Origin: Dermacentor variabilis
Taxonomy: Eukaryota; Arthropoda; Arachnida; Ixodida; Ixodidae
Length of the DNA stretch: 64,000 bases
Assembly (NCBI RefSeq): GCF_050947875.1
Contig: NC_134569.1
Coordinates: forward strand, 207,876,127-207,940,126
Direction of reading: 5' to 3'
Below the pieces are notes generated by a model. That model was not told the origin of the DNA. It saw nothing but the letters and a program-made list of their open reading frames with translations, and did not search any database. Shown here one piece after another: positions 1 through 11,260 of the stretch (the stretch's first letter is position 1; each line of letters begins with the position of its first letter). The translations under genes and the position numbers were made by a program.

Positions 1-1002
1 GTATGTAGTCAGGCATGTACCCAGTATGTTTTTTTTTTTCAGGGGGGGGGGGGAGGGGGCAGGTGGCTTTACTAGTACAAATGTGAATAATGCCAACCAT
101 TCGACATAAAGACGAGTAAACCAGCAAAAGAGAATTGAAATAAGGTGTACCTCACAGGTACGCCTGTGAGATACGCCACTCCTTAACTTGGCAAACAAGG
201 AACCACATCAAATGGGCTCGATCATGACAGAAGCGCAGGAAGAACGCTGCCAAGAACAAGTCAACAAGCGAAAGTAAAAAAGAAAGATTTCTAGTAGCAT
301 TTCTTAAATTAGCCCTGGAAGAATTATACAAAAATATATATGTTTGCGGAACAATCACAGTTTTTTTTTGGATACCTCGTTTACTGCTCTACCAATATAA
401 GTGCCAAAACCGACCCGTGTTGCTATTTGTGAAGTTGCATAATGATGCGTGGTCACCAGTCCCGTACAACCTCGTAGAGCGCAGGACGCTACGGTTCTAC
501 ACGTACTGCGCCCACCGCGGAAGGTTAGAAAAACACTCACATTAGCACAGCAGAGAAGTGGCTCCGTCAGGCAGCTCCACTGATAACTAGAAGCGTGATT
601 CAAAGCATACGAAATTATTCTCCCCTTCTGGCGGCCTTTCCTCTACTTCCTTTTAAAATAAAGATATGTTGATCCATAAATATTTTCACAAACAGTTAAA
701 TTTGCCAATTTCCGATTCCTGTTTGGCTGTTGCCTTGGCTTTCTCCCTTAGCAGATCGCTTAATTTCTCCACTCTTTGCCACACTTCTTTTCAGTTGCCA
801 ATTTTGCACGAAAAGTGCTGTACAATTAGCGAAAAGCCAGACGAGGTTACGGGTGACAATCATATATTGGAGATGCCGATAAATACCGCCATCCAAAAGG
901 AATGAAAGAATTGACAACCATTCCACACTGTGAAGATGGAATGGCCGCGAGAGCTGATAACAGTCAAAGCTCTCAAACGAAAAGGAAAGTGCTTCACCTC
1001 AA
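1..1002. other. No gene recognised
   Basis: Short open frames on both strands show no domain I recognise. A homopolymer G tract lies near position 45. The first 35 bases resemble, in reverse complement, a segment near 1790-1806, so a dispersed repeat may be present. Nothing else is supported. Confidence 0.4.
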
Positions 1003-1255
1003 CCGCGGGTCGACTTGACGGTAGTGCAACGTCGGGCCAACCCGTGGCGGAGGTGAAGCAGGCCTTAAGCACTCCCCATATGTGGGCCGATCCAGAAGAT
1101 AGTGCAATATTGGGCCCACCCGTGGCAGAGGTGAAGCAGGCATTGAGCGCTGCACATACGTGGGTCCATCCAAAGGTAGAGCAATGCTGGGCCAACCCAG
1201 AGCGAAGGTGAAGCAGGCGTTAAGCACTCCCCACACGTGGGCCCATCCCGAAGAT
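1003..1255. repeat. Minisatellite, 77-78 bp period
   Basis: The string GTGAAGCAGG recurs at 1053, 1131 and 1208, giving steps of 78 and 77 bp. Each unit also carries a TGGGCC(C/A)ACCC-like block and an AGCACTCCCCA-like block. Two full and two partial units are visible and have diverged from each other. Because 78 is a multiple of three, long frames stay open on both strands here. I read those frames as a by-product of the repeat and not as genes. Confidence 0.85.
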
Positions 1256-1326
1256 TTTGAAGGGCATGTTACAGGTTCCCAAGCTTACAGGGGTATGTGC
1301 CATTGAGCTTGGACCCTTTTTGCACT

Positions 1327-1830
1327 ATCACCAGGATCAGCCCATATGATTTTTTTTCTGTTGACGGATGACGAAAAAACTATGTAATGTTAGTCATATA
1401 CAGCTCCTGCTGTAAAAGGCATGAAAATGATGACTGTGGAATCGATTGATTTGTCAGCGCTTTAGGAATGTGTGTGGCAAGTGGTGGTGTGAGCGGGGAG
1501 TGGGGAGGGGGGTGTTCGCTGCTTAAATTCAGAGGGGGGCTCCCCCCTCCCTGCCCCCCCCCCCCCTGTATGTAGTGGTCCCAAGTTCTTCCATCACCAG
1601 GATCAGCCCACATGATTTTTTTTCTGTTGACGGATGACGAAAAAACTATGTGACGTTAGTCATATAAGCTCCCGCTGTAAAAGGCATCAAAATGTTGACT
1701 GCGGAATCGATTGATTTGTCAGCGCTTTAGGAATGCATGTGACGAGTGGTAGTGTGGGCGGGGAGTGGGGGGCTCCCGGGCCCCCCCTGGGTACGTGCCT
1801 GTATGTAGTGGTCCCAAGCTCTTTTATGCA
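1327..1830. repeat. Tandem duplication, about 268-bp unit
   Basis: The segment starting ATCACCAGGATCAGCCCA at 1327 recurs at 1595. Both copies continue through a T-run, GTTGACGGATGACGAAAAAA, a shared GGAATCGATTGATTTGTCAG, a G-rich block and GTATGTAGTGGTCCCAAG. The second copy is shorter because its G/C homopolymer tracts differ. The copies are similar but not identical. No coding content is evident. Confidence 0.85.
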
Positions 1831-2067
1831 TCCCGATTACGTGATACAGCATACCTTTGCAAGTACCGCACCAGTGTTCAATAATATTGTTTGTTACTTT
1901 GCGGGTGGTCAGGCGTCGCGAACCTTATTTTTACACCTAATCTATCCATCAGCTCCGCGGTTAATATAGCGGTGAAATCTGTCCCTTGGTTGCTCAACGA
2001 AGTCCTTCAGCTCTACCCTCGTTCAATGATGCGCAGCAGCTCTCATTCCGCTCAGGGAATTCCCGCT

Positions 2068-2104
2068 CAGACAACATTCCCGCTCATCTCGGGAATGTTG
2101 TCTG
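2068..2104. repeat. Perfect 15-bp stem hairpin
   Basis: CAGACAACATTCCCG at 2068-2082 is followed by a 7-base spacer and by its exact reverse complement at 2090-2104. The flanks contain further CATTCC/CGCTCA-like repeats. It may be the core of a small palindromic element. No function is evident. Confidence 0.8.
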
Positions 2105-2707
2105 GCAGGCTCGTATGGGCTGCCAGTACTGCTTCTCGCAGCGTACCAGCTCGTCCAAGTTGCAGTGAGCATCTAGTGAGCTTCATCAGACTTAAGCTCC
2201 TTCCTCACTGTGGACTGTTTGATCCTAGGGTCGACTGCGCCAGTTAATTTCCTTTCCCTTCATCCTCTGGTACCTTCAACACTAGTTAAGGGGAGAAGGT
2301 GTCTAAAGTCTAAAGTCGGTGCCCCCGAGTGATTCAAGTGCATTGTGGCAGCGCGAAGGAAGAGCCGTTGTCCAGTAAAGAGACACTTTATTCAAACGCC
2401 AAGGAGTCTGTCTGAGTCCAAGCCCGAAACTCCGTTCTCTCCTATGTTAGGCTCAGCGTATCGGCCTTGATGTCCTTTCCTTTTCTCCTGCAAGCGGCCG
2501 CCACGCAAGATGCGAGAATGTTTCCGCGAAACCACAGCTTATTGACAGCATGTCTGCCGGACAGTGGGCTGGCCTGCCAGTACTGAGAAAGCTCGGTCCC
2601 TCGTGCAGCTGTGGGCCGGTTCGCTTGAAATCCAAACACCATAATTGGGACCCGATGGCTATCGCGAACGCATCCATTGGTCGTAGCCGGCTAATTGGTC
2701 ATAAAGA
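2105..2707 (-). other. Unassigned stretch with minus-strand poly(A) signal
   Basis: AATAAA is present on the minus strand at 2387-2392 in a context that resembles the 3' end of a transcript or LTR. No paired LTR or coding domain is visible here, so this may be a fragment of an old retroelement. Confidence 0.3.
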
Positions 2708-2937
2708 TACAGTTGAATCCCGCCACAACGAATACCGCCACAACGAAATTTCCGCGACAACGAATAATTTTTTATTCCCCGCGAGTATCCTATAAGAATT
2801 AATGGCCTAAATTTCTCTGCACAACGAACCATTTTTGCAGAGCGTTTCCGCTTCAACGAAATTTTCGCGTTCAAAATCGAAACCGAAACTAGTTTTATTG
2901 GCGAGAAGTCCAAGTCAAATCCAAAGCCACATTAAGC

Positions 2938-3597
2938 ATGAAATCACGTGATTGCAGTTCCGCCATTTTGGCTTTGTGTCGTGGTCGCGTTGTTCACTCG
3001 CTGCCTTTCTCTTCGACAACGACGAGTTTTCATCCGCAGGACACGATGGCAACGCAAGTGAAAAAACGCAAAACTCTTTCCCTTGAGCAAAAAGCTCAAA
3101 TAATCGCCCAAGCAGAAAGCGGAAGGAAGAAAGCGGCAATTGCTGAAGACTTCGGAATTCCTGCAAGTTCGCTGTCAACGATTCTAGGCAATAAGGACAG
3201 CGTGAGAATGGCACTTGCTTCAGGCACATCCTCGAAGCACAAAAAGGTGACGCGGCCCCTCCATGAAGAGTTGGACAAAGCAGTGCATGCGTGGTTTGTG
3301 GAAGCACGAGCCAGCAACGTCCCCCTGTCCGGAAGCATCGTCCAGCAGAAAGCCTTGAACTATGCATGCCTACTTGGCATTGATGATTTTAAAGCCAGCA
3401 TTGGCTGGCTAAACCGTTTCAAGGCCCGCCATAACATCGTTGGAAAAGTGTTGTGCGGCGAGTCAATGTCAGCAGACGTGGACGGAGCAGCTGCTTGGAA
3501 GGCGAGTAACATGGCCGGAATTTTAAGCAACTTCGCGCCTGCAGACATTTACAACGCCGACGAGACCGGGCTATTCTACGAGATGTTGCCGGGGTAA
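2938..3597 (+). pseudogene. Tigger transposase, N-terminal part
   Basis: The likely start is the ATG at 3046 (MATQVKKRKTLSLEQKAQ), because the upstream 36 codons look like 5' leader. From the start there is a CENP-B N-terminal helix-turn-helix (RKTLSLEQKAQIIAQAESG), then a CENPB/Tc5-type second DNA-binding domain around residues 70-145. The first catalytic aspartate follows in YNADETGLF. The family protein binds the transposon ends and cuts and pastes them. The frame runs into the Merlin element at 3593 and stops by chance at 3597. The rest of the gene resumes at 5268. Confidence 0.92.
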
Positions 3598-4206
3598 CAC
3601 TGAACTTAGTGTCACACATTACTTCCCCCCTTCCTCTGGCTTCTGGATTGGATTGGCGCGGCTCGCTACGTGCTTACGCGCGCTTTTCTGAGCGCAGATT
3701 GATGTGCGCCTGGTTTCTGCACTAGGCTTTTATACAGTCGCTTTTTCGAGCGCAGATTGGTGTGCGTCAGGTTTGTGCACTGCGCTCTTATACGATCGCT
3801 TGTCGCTGCTTTCCTTTTCTCTGGCTTGATTCGTTGCGGCTTGGTGCAGGCGCGCATACTTGGTGTGCGCCTGATTTTCTTTTGCGCTGGTCTTCGAACA
3901 CATCGCTCGCTGCTCGCGCTTATATATAAGGAAGTGCTGCGCCGCGGGAGTACCGTGTATGTAAGCGCGCCAGAAAACTGCGCCTTGTTTTCCATTACTT
4001 TGTCATGTACCTTACCACTGGGTAGCACCGAGCGATCGCTTCTAACAAACGCAGAAATGAGTCTTTGCAGCGCGTGTGGCCATTAATTGACTCCCACCAC
4101 AGCCATGTGAGGTGCGACTCCAGCAGCGGTGCAGTTACCCTGCAGCCGGCGGAGAGGAGGTGGCGCTTCAGTTCATTAACTTGCTAGTTTTTGCGTGTGA
4201 ACGCCC
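3593..4206 (+). repeat. Merlin left inverted arm
   Basis: This arm is the diverged reverse complement of 4634-5267. Shared blocks include the outer terminus, a roughly 60-bp internal repeat around GAGCGCAGATTGATGTGCG, the TATATATAAG block, GAGCGATCGCTTCTAACAAA, and GCGTGTGAACGCCC at the inner edge. The innermost part is an inverted copy of the end of the transposase gene. The left arm has a short extra insert near 4120-4142. Confidence 0.85.
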
Positions 4207-4274
4207 ATGATAGCTCGTGAGGTCGTGCGGGACGAGCTGCTGGCGCGACACCCACTCGGTGGCCCCGAAGGATT

Positions 4275-4742
4275 GTGCAAATTGATGACTGCCTCCTTCG
4301 CGGCAAGCGAAAACACAATCGAGGCCGCCTGATGACGGGCGACAAGGTTCCGCCGAGCCGGCAAAATCACGGCGGCATTGCAGACCTTGGACCATGGGTA
4401 TTCGGCATGACCTGCATGACCACCGGGCAGTTCCGACTATTCAAGGTCGACAGACGAGACGCGGCGACGCTAGGCCCCATTATTGCAGCCAACGTTGAAC
4501 CGGGGACCACCATCCACAGTGATGAATGGGCCGCATACAACTGCATCCCGAACTTAGTGGATGCTAACGGAGTGAGCCTCAATCTGCAATGGGAAACTAA
4601 ACCAGACAGCATGAAATTTGTGGACCCGATCACGGGCGTTCACACGCAAAAAATGGAAAGTTATTGGCATGCAGAAAGTGAAGCGCCACCTCCTCTCCGC
4701 CTGGAGTCGCACCTCACATGGCTGTGTTGGGTAGTCAATTAA
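4275..4742 (+). pseudogene. Merlin (ISXO2-like) transposase, N-truncated
   Basis: The frame matches the DDE domain of Merlin/ISXO2-like transposases. The catalytic triad is visible as D4 (QIDDC), D83 (HSDEW) and E128 (HTQKMESYW), with GPWVFG and RRDAATL in between. Upstream, about 4233-4275, HPLGGP can be read in another frame. This indicates a frameshift and loss of the N-terminal DNA-binding part. The C-terminal codons lie inside the right inverted arm. The copy is probably inactive as encoded, even though its catalytic residues are intact. Confidence 0.9.
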
Positions 4743-5267
4743 TGGCCACATGCGCTGCAAAGACTCATTTCTGCGTTTGTTAGAAGCGATCGCTCGGCGC
4801 TACCCAGTGTGAAGGTACATGACAAAGTAATGAAAAACAAAGCGCAGTGTTCTGACCCTTTGCTTTTGTATGAATGTTTCCCGGCATTGCTGCGCGCTTA
4901 CGTACACGGTACGCCAGCGACGCAGCGTTTTCTTATATATAAGCGCGAGCAGCGAGCGATGTGTTCAAAGACCAGCGCAAGAAAGCAGGCGCACACCAAA
5001 TATGCACGCCTGCACCTAGCCGCGCCGAATCAAACCAGAGAAAAAGAAAGCAGCGACAAGCGATCGTATAAAAGCCTAGTGCAAAAACCAGACGTACACC
5101 AATCTGCGCTCGGAAAAGTAATGGTGTAAATATCTAGTGCAGAAACCAGGCGCGCATCAATCTGCGCTCGGAAAAGCGCGCGCAAGCACGTAGCGAGCCG
5201 CGCCAATCCAATCCAGAAGCCAAAGGAGAGGGGGGAAGTAATGTGTGACACTAAGTTCAGTGTTACC
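4634..5267 (-). repeat. Merlin right inverted arm
   Basis: This is the partner of 3593-4206. It covers the last roughly 35 codons of the transposase and the 3' region out to the terminal repeat. The two arms have diverged by small insertions and substitutions but stay aligned throughout. Confidence 0.85.
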
Positions 5268-6279
5268 GTTGCCGGCTAGGACGCTCGACTTCAAGGGGCA
5301 GCGCTGTCACGGCGGCAAACACAGCAAAAAACGCATCACAGTGCTGCTTTGCACAAACATGGATGGCTCGGACAAGCGTCCGCCGTTAGTCATAGGCAAA
5401 AGTGCCAAGCCGCGCTGTTTTAAGGGAACTCGTAGCCTACCTGTGCAGTACAAGGCGAACAACAAGTCATGGATGACCCGCGCTATTTTCACCGAGTGGA
5501 TGATGGCATTCGACCGCGACATGAAGCGGCAGGGCCGTAAAGTTTGCTTGCTTTTGGACAATTGTTCAGCGCATCACTCCGACGAAGTCAAGCTCACTAA
5601 CACGGAGCTGAGGTTTTTCCCTCCCAATTGCACGTCTGTCTTACAGCCTCTCGATCAGGGCGTGATTCTTAGCCTGAAGCGCGCTTACCGCGGGAGGTTA
5701 ATTCAGCGGCTGCTTTTTAACACTGAAACCGGCCGAGACACGAAGGTGGACTTGTACGTGGCACTGCAGATTATGTCTGCTGCCTGGAGCACACTGGGGC
5801 GCTCAGTAATTGTGAACTGTTTCAGGCACGCCGGATTTGCCGAAGGTCGACCCGTACACTCTGCTGGCCTAACACCAGGCGTTACAGACGACGACGAAGA
5901 GGCGTCACCGGCTCCGGGGATCGCGGCCGCCTGGAAAACGCTGGGAGAAATAGGAACCGTGCCGCCTAATCTCGAGCTCGACGAATACATCGGCGCTGAC
6001 GCTTGTGTTGTTGATCACGAAGATGTGAGTGATGAGCAGATCATAAAAGCTGCCCGGAATGATAAGGACTCTTCCGATGAAGAAGACGACGACGTACAGG
6101 AAGCGCCGGCTGCGGCAACCGCCGTACAGGTGATGGACGCTTTTGATGTCATCAGGAATTTCGTTGCTGTCCGAGACGACGATGTTGCAATGGGTTTGCT
6201 GACCGAGTGCGAAAATCGCGTGACGGCGTTGCTCGCCGTGAAGCGTAAGCAAACCAAGCTTACAGATTTTTGGCATTAA
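5268..6279 (+). pseudogene. Tigger transposase, C-terminal DDE part
   Basis: The frame resumes directly after the Merlin at LPARTLDFKG. It carries the second and third catalytic aspartates in LLLDNCSAH and LQPLDQGV. An acidic stretch (residues with SSDEEDDD) follows, then a C-terminus ending KLTDFWH. If the Merlin and one copy of the 8-bp duplication are skipped, this frame is in phase with 2938-3597. Together they would make about 550 residues, a normal Tigger transposase length. The stop at 6277-6279 is followed by the right terminal repeat. Confidence 0.92.
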
Positions 6280-6405
6280 ACGCCTTTGCTGCTGCTTGGG
6301 CAATTCTTTCTGCGTTTCACGTCAAATTTTTGCGATAACGAAGTTCCGCGAGAACGAATTTTTTTTCGTGCACCGTGAATTTCGTTATAGCGGGATTCAA
6401 CTGTA

Positions 6406-7071
6406 CTGCCGTTCTTACAAAGCATTGTCAGAAGGAGCGTGCGAATGCCAAACATTGACATTCAAACCGAATGGGCAGTGTCGCGTCGCCCAATTTGCGT
6501 GACCAAGACGGTCGACGGGACATGTGGGAAGTGCATGGGCATTAGCGGTGGCGGTGACCTCAAGCAGCCCCTACCTTTTATCTTCACGCCCGTCTCCCCG
6601 AACGCTCCCCTCCAGCTCACACCGTCTTCCCTTTTGTTTCGAGCGAGGGTGCAGATCCGGCACTGCTTCTACGGTGCAACCACTAATCTGATTTCTTTCC
6701 ATGCGTGATGTCTCCCGCATCCCCTTTGTGCAGAATCCACCTGCGTCCTTCGTTTCTGGTTATTTGCCGATACAGCAGCATGAGAAATCGTCCTGCGATT
6801 TGCTGTAGTCGCATAAACTGGGCCACACAACATCATACCAACTCCCTAACCTCAAACTGACTGATGCCCTTGCCAAGACAGGCACAAACTGTATCGGTTG
6901 TCCGGAACATAGCTGTGATTTTACAGCACAGATTGTACACTTCTATTTGGTCACACGAATGCACTTTTTTTTCCGAAATAAGCGTCAGAAGAACGACAGT
7001 GCCAATAGAGCTCGGAGAGAATGTAAAGAAGAAAAGCTCGTGTTAATGGTAAATGAAGTGAGAAGGAAGGT
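6406..7071. other. No gene recognised
   Basis: This is sequence between the Tigger and the solo LTR. Open frames are short and have no recognisable domain. Confidence 0.4.
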
Positions 7072-7076
7072 CTCTG

Positions 7077-8193
7077 TGTGATGTGTGGTGCGCGACATGG
7101 TGCGGTGTTCGGGACGGTCGAGAGCAGATGACGCTGAGTGCACGCGCGCCGAGCTGGAAGGAGGAAAAACGACGATGCCGAAGAGCGCCCGGCACGTGAA
7201 CGCGCGGCGCAGGAAAGACAACAAAAGAAAAAAAAGCAACCAATGAGAAAAGACCACGGAGCGTCGGGCATCCAATCAGTAAATGCCAAATCGGCCAGAC
7301 CACGAGAAAAAGCGTGGTGCGCTGGCAGAAAGGGGGCGACACGCAAGGGGGACACGCAAGAGGACACGCAGGGAGATGCCGGGGAGACGCCAGGAGAGTC
7401 CCAGGAAGCGACGGCAGGAGGAGGTCAACCACCGGAGCGGGCGTTGAAGACGGGCCGTCGGGTTCCGGACCCGAGCCCACCAGGACTTCACCCGACCGGG
7501 GCCTCCTGCCAACCTGTTCCTGTGCGTCGCCCGTCTACCTGAGCGTGCCGTCAGCTCCTCAAGGCCGGTGAGCTTTTGCGCCAGTGGGCAGGACGAGAAC
7601 AGTCGGGCTTCGGGCCTGAGTTCTACTCCAGCTGCCCGGCCAGAACGCCACCCCCGTCTGCCGTGCCGCCTGCTGCCCGAGGCCGGCGTTCGAGCTTCCG
7701 TGCCCGTGGGCGAGAGGGGAGCAGTCGGGCTACGGGCCCGAGCTCTCTGCCCGGCCAGAACGGCGCCGCCGTCCACTCCTGCCACAAAGCTGCCAGCGTT
7801 ACCTCGCCTCGCCAGAGCTGGCGCGCTCCCGGCGCCCGGTCATTAGCCTGCGCCGCGACCTTTGGTGAGACCGGCGCCACTCCTTCTGCCAGCTTGTCGC
7901 CGTGTTGCCGCGTCGAGACTGCAACGCGTCCCCGCCCTCGTGGCAAGCCAGGACTAGCACCCTCGTTAAAGCCCTAAGTGTGTTCCTTACCGCAATGTTT
8001 TTTTGAGTGTTCATTTTATGCATGCGTTCTGTTTCTTTCTATTTACTTTTTGCCTTTTTTTGTTTGATTAAAAGTCTTTGTGTGTGCGTCCAAACCAACG
8101 GCTTTGTCCTCAATTGGGTTCTCGGAGGCTCCGCCTAGAGAACCAACCGAACCATTGAGAACACGAACCTTTGCCCATCAGTGGGTCATCACA
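7077..8193 (+). mobile_element. Solo LTR of an LTR retrotransposon
   Basis: The segment begins TGTGATG, ends CATCACA, and is bounded by CTCTG on both sides (7072-7076 and 8194-8198). A 5-bp duplication with short inverted TG...CA ends is the signature of an LTR-retrotransposon insertion. No internal region is present. The body is GC-rich, and an ATTAAA-type poly(A) signal lies near 8067. Frames running through the GC-rich part (7138-7977) match no protein family I know. I read it as a solo LTR left by recombination between the two LTRs. Its parent family is not in the window. Confidence 0.75.
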
Positions 8194-8198
8194 CTCTG

Positions 8199-8900
8199 AA
8201 AGTGTGTGAAGAGTTTTAATAAACTATAATAGTATGCTAATACAAGTTCACTAAAAACGTGTCAGTAAAGTTTTTATTTTATAACTATTTACCAAAGGCA
8301 GCAGAGCAATGTCAGCATGATATCCATTCATCAGGTAGCCCTCTATATGTGCCTTGAAAACTAGGGAGTCCCTTTACAGAACCTCTCTAGATGACCCTGG
8401 AGGGTGTATCTCGTCCTTAATAAAATCGAGGGAAATGTTCAAGCTTTGTTGTTTCAAGTTTTGCAAATCCTGAATTGCGCGATTTCGCATTCGGAAAATA
8501 GGAATAAAAATTACTCACAATCAGTGTGATTGATACGGAGAGGTAGTGTCCCCATTTAAGCGCAAGTGCGAAGTAAACTCCTCATTTTGCCATACAGATG
8601 CAGAAGGTATGAAATGCCAGCACTGAGATGCACAGACGATCAATGAGATTCACACAATTTATGCCATTGTTTATAGATGTTTTGATCAATAAACGTTGAT
8701 TCATATGCCATATATGCGACAGCATAGTTTTCTACAGCAGGTTAAAGCGTTTAAACGCATTAAAAACCAAAAGTGTGAAATGCGCACACACGAACGCGAC
8801 TATTCTGCCAAAAACGAAATGTAATCAGTGGTGCCCACCTTTTTCTAAATCACTGATCATTTGTACGTATGAGTGGGCTAACTTCTAAACCTTGTACAGC
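8199..8900. other. AT-rich stretch, nothing recognised
   Basis: No open frame, repeat pair or RNA gene is evident. Confidence 0.4.
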
Positions 8901-9683
8901 GCAGATAATGACGCCGTGAAGTGTGAGCAATGCCTTCAGCACAACAGAACGATGTGCGCCTGTAGCAGACGACGCACTTCCTTAGCGCAAACTTAAATAG
9001 CAACGCCGTGGTGGCGGTAGAGAGGCGGGCCACACACTCGCTGCTGGTGCAGGGAAGAGATGCAGAACTGAAAAGGATCCATAAACGGTGGGCAGCACAA
9101 CAACACATGTGCCATGAATACCATGGAGGGCGTGTGCCGACCAGCAGCCACTCGGCGCATGCACAGGACCACTTTCCTCCGCATCCCCCTAGTACCAGCT
9201 CCGCACGCCGTCTCCTTGCTGTGGCGCATTGGCGATGCAAAGAAGCAGGGGAAAAAGATCATGGCAAAAGACACGATCATGGCACCCGCCGTAGGCAAAA
9301 TCATCATGCCTCAGCAGATGACGCCAGCAGAGTCGAACATGGCACCACTAGGCCCCAGTCAACCTTCCGCTCTTGGAAATCCCGTCTCAGTGGTTCCAAG
9401 CACGTTGTTGAATCCCTTTGGACCTCCTGCGGGGGGAAAAGCGACATAATGCACTCGCACCCCAGGCCCCAACAGCAAAAAGCAATAGCAACATCTCCAG
9501 CCAGCTGTGACCACTCCTGCGGTACAGGAGCTCACTGCCAGCTCTCTGGAGCATGGAGAGACTGTTCTGTACAGACCCGTGGCCAGGAGAGCACACTTTC
9601 TAGCAGCGTCGCGAGATGGAATCGCTGTATTTCTTGCAGACTTCCTTGGCACCAGTAGAGTTCCCTCAACTTGAGAAGAAACA

Positions 9684-10125
9684 TTGTCGCCGTCGACGCA
9701 CTCCTGGGCATGGACCTCATGTCTCTCCTGGGCGGTTCGACGGATTTGCGACATGCCAGTGAAGGCGAAGGCTGTTGTCGTGAACTCGTATACGGGGACG
9801 AAATTCGACGTTGATCCGGACTTCGACGAATATGCGATCATTGAAGCTCTCGAGTTGCCGGTGCCAGTCATCTCGTGCAGGAGGTTTGAAGACACGGTGA
9901 CAGTGTATTTTGCGGCCAGAGAGGTGTGTACCTGTTTAGACAGCGGCAAGACGTCCACGTGTCTCTACCCCGCCCGCTCCAATGTGACCACTGCAGACTT
10001 TTTGGGCACACCACGATGACATACTCGCGTGACGTGCACTGCCTGAGGTGTGCAGGATTGCACCGAATGGATGGTTGCACAGCGGAGCAGCCTTACTGCA
10101 TTAACTGCAGGGGCCCCTGCACACT
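9684..10125 (+). pseudogene. LINE ORF1 with zinc knuckles
   Basis: The frame reads VVVNSYTGTKFDVDPDFDE. It then shifts frame near 9930 into a run of CCHC-like knuckles (CDHCRLFGHTT, CLRCAGLHRMDGC, CINCRG). This matches the gag-like nucleic-acid-binding ORF1 of I/R1-type LINEs. One expected cysteine of the first knuckle has become tyrosine. Confidence 0.7.
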
Positions 10126-10584
10126 GCCACTGAGCGATGCTGCCACAAGTGGCAGCTTGAAAGGAGGGTGGCCAGCATCCTCACGAGCTTCAAGCCACGC
10201 ATCACGCGCCAACAAGCGCTGGAGCTCACAAGGAACAGCATCGCCTCTGCGGCCAATTTGAAGCAGCCCAAGACCGCCAGCCAGCACGTCACCGAGTCGC
10301 ACCCGTAAGCCCTGGTGCAGCCAGGACGCTCATTTCGTGACACCCTGACCGGCGCCACTACGCAGCAGCCTGCCACCAAGAGCAGCCTGGTTAGGCCTTC
10401 CAGAGCGGCAACACACAATGCGCGCGACCTCGTTATCACAGCACTCGCATAGGCCCTTCGTGTGCTTCGTGAGTCGACATCCTCCAACTCGTCCGCATGC
10501 CACATGTGTGTGGGGGCCCTGGCGACACACGGTGCCTTGACCAACCAGGGGTAGTGCGACCAAGGAGTAACAGCCGTGCATCAT

Positions 10585-11260
10585 TCAGTGGAACATACGT
10601 TCACTGCGCCGCTGACATCCTGAACTCGCAGACCAAGCTTTTCCTGATGAGTTCGACATCTTTACCCTGAAAGAGACGCACGCGTGCAAGAGGGAGCTCG
10701 ATCTGTTAGGTTTTGTCAGCTGCACCACCTGTGAGCGGGGATACTGTACTACTAGCCCGTGCACAGATCCCATACACTCAGTGGGATGTTCTCGAGCATC
10801 TGTGTATGTGCACGCTAACCTCGCCCAGGCTGTGTTGTTTACAGACGACCTACTGTGTCAAGGATGTGGAGTGCATGGGTGTGGTTGTGTGCGTCGGGTC
10901 CACCGACACTCGTGAGCACATATGTGTGGGATATGGAAATGCTGGAATATAGAGTTTGTTGTGCGCCTCTCGGATAGTATCAGCAGCTATCTCATTGTGC
11001 GCGGTGACTTTAATTCAGACAACACTGCGTGGGGCTGCAGCCACACTGATGCAAACGGCTACAACATGCTGGATGGCATCTTGAGAGCGGGCCTGTTCGT
11101 GGTGAACACCGGCAGCATCACCTTTTTTCATCACGGATGTATGGGAAGTGCCACTAATCACTCACTAGTCTCGGAGCATTGCCACTACACCTGGCGCCCC
11201 AGCACCGACAAGCGAGGATCTGACCACTACCCTGTATTTCCAGTGCCTCATGCCGCTACC
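10585..11260 (+). pseudogene. LINE endonuclease domain
   Basis: Fragments of an AP-endonuclease fold are readable across frames. GDFNSDNTAWG gives the Asp/Asn active-site block near 11010, and GSDHYPVF gives the terminal SDH motif near 11217. Stops separate the earlier strands. The family enzyme nicks target DNA to prime reverse transcription. Confidence 0.75.

Larger units (their letters stand above)
3593..5267 (+). mobile_element. Merlin DNA transposon inserted in Tigger
   Basis: The termini are GGTAACACTGAACTTAGTGT and its reverse complement. GTTGCCGG is duplicated exactly on both sides (3585-3592 and 5268-5275). An 8-bp duplication and a GG start fit the Merlin/IS1016 group. The inside encodes a DDE domain of the ISXO2/IS1595 type. 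The element is 1675 bp long and has unusually long inverted arms of about 0.6 kb. Confidence 0.95.
2710..6403 (+). mobile_element. Tigger/pogo DNA transposon carrying a nested Merlin
   Basis: The ends are inverted repeats starting CAGTTGAATCCCGC on each strand. Both are flanked by TA (2708-2709 and 6404-6405), the target duplication typical of Tc1/mariner/pogo elements. Several short TACAACGAA-like subrepeats follow each end. Without the nested Merlin and one copy of its duplication, the element would be about 2.0 kb. It encodes a CENP-B-like transposase in two pieces. The transposase reading frame is otherwise uninterrupted, which suggests a fairly young copy before the Merlin landed in it. 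Confidence 0.95.

Noticed and set aside
7138..7977. Several overlapping GC-rich frames, some over 130 codons
   Set aside because: They lie inside the solo LTR, overlap on both strands and show only low-complexity arginine, alanine and proline content with no domain.
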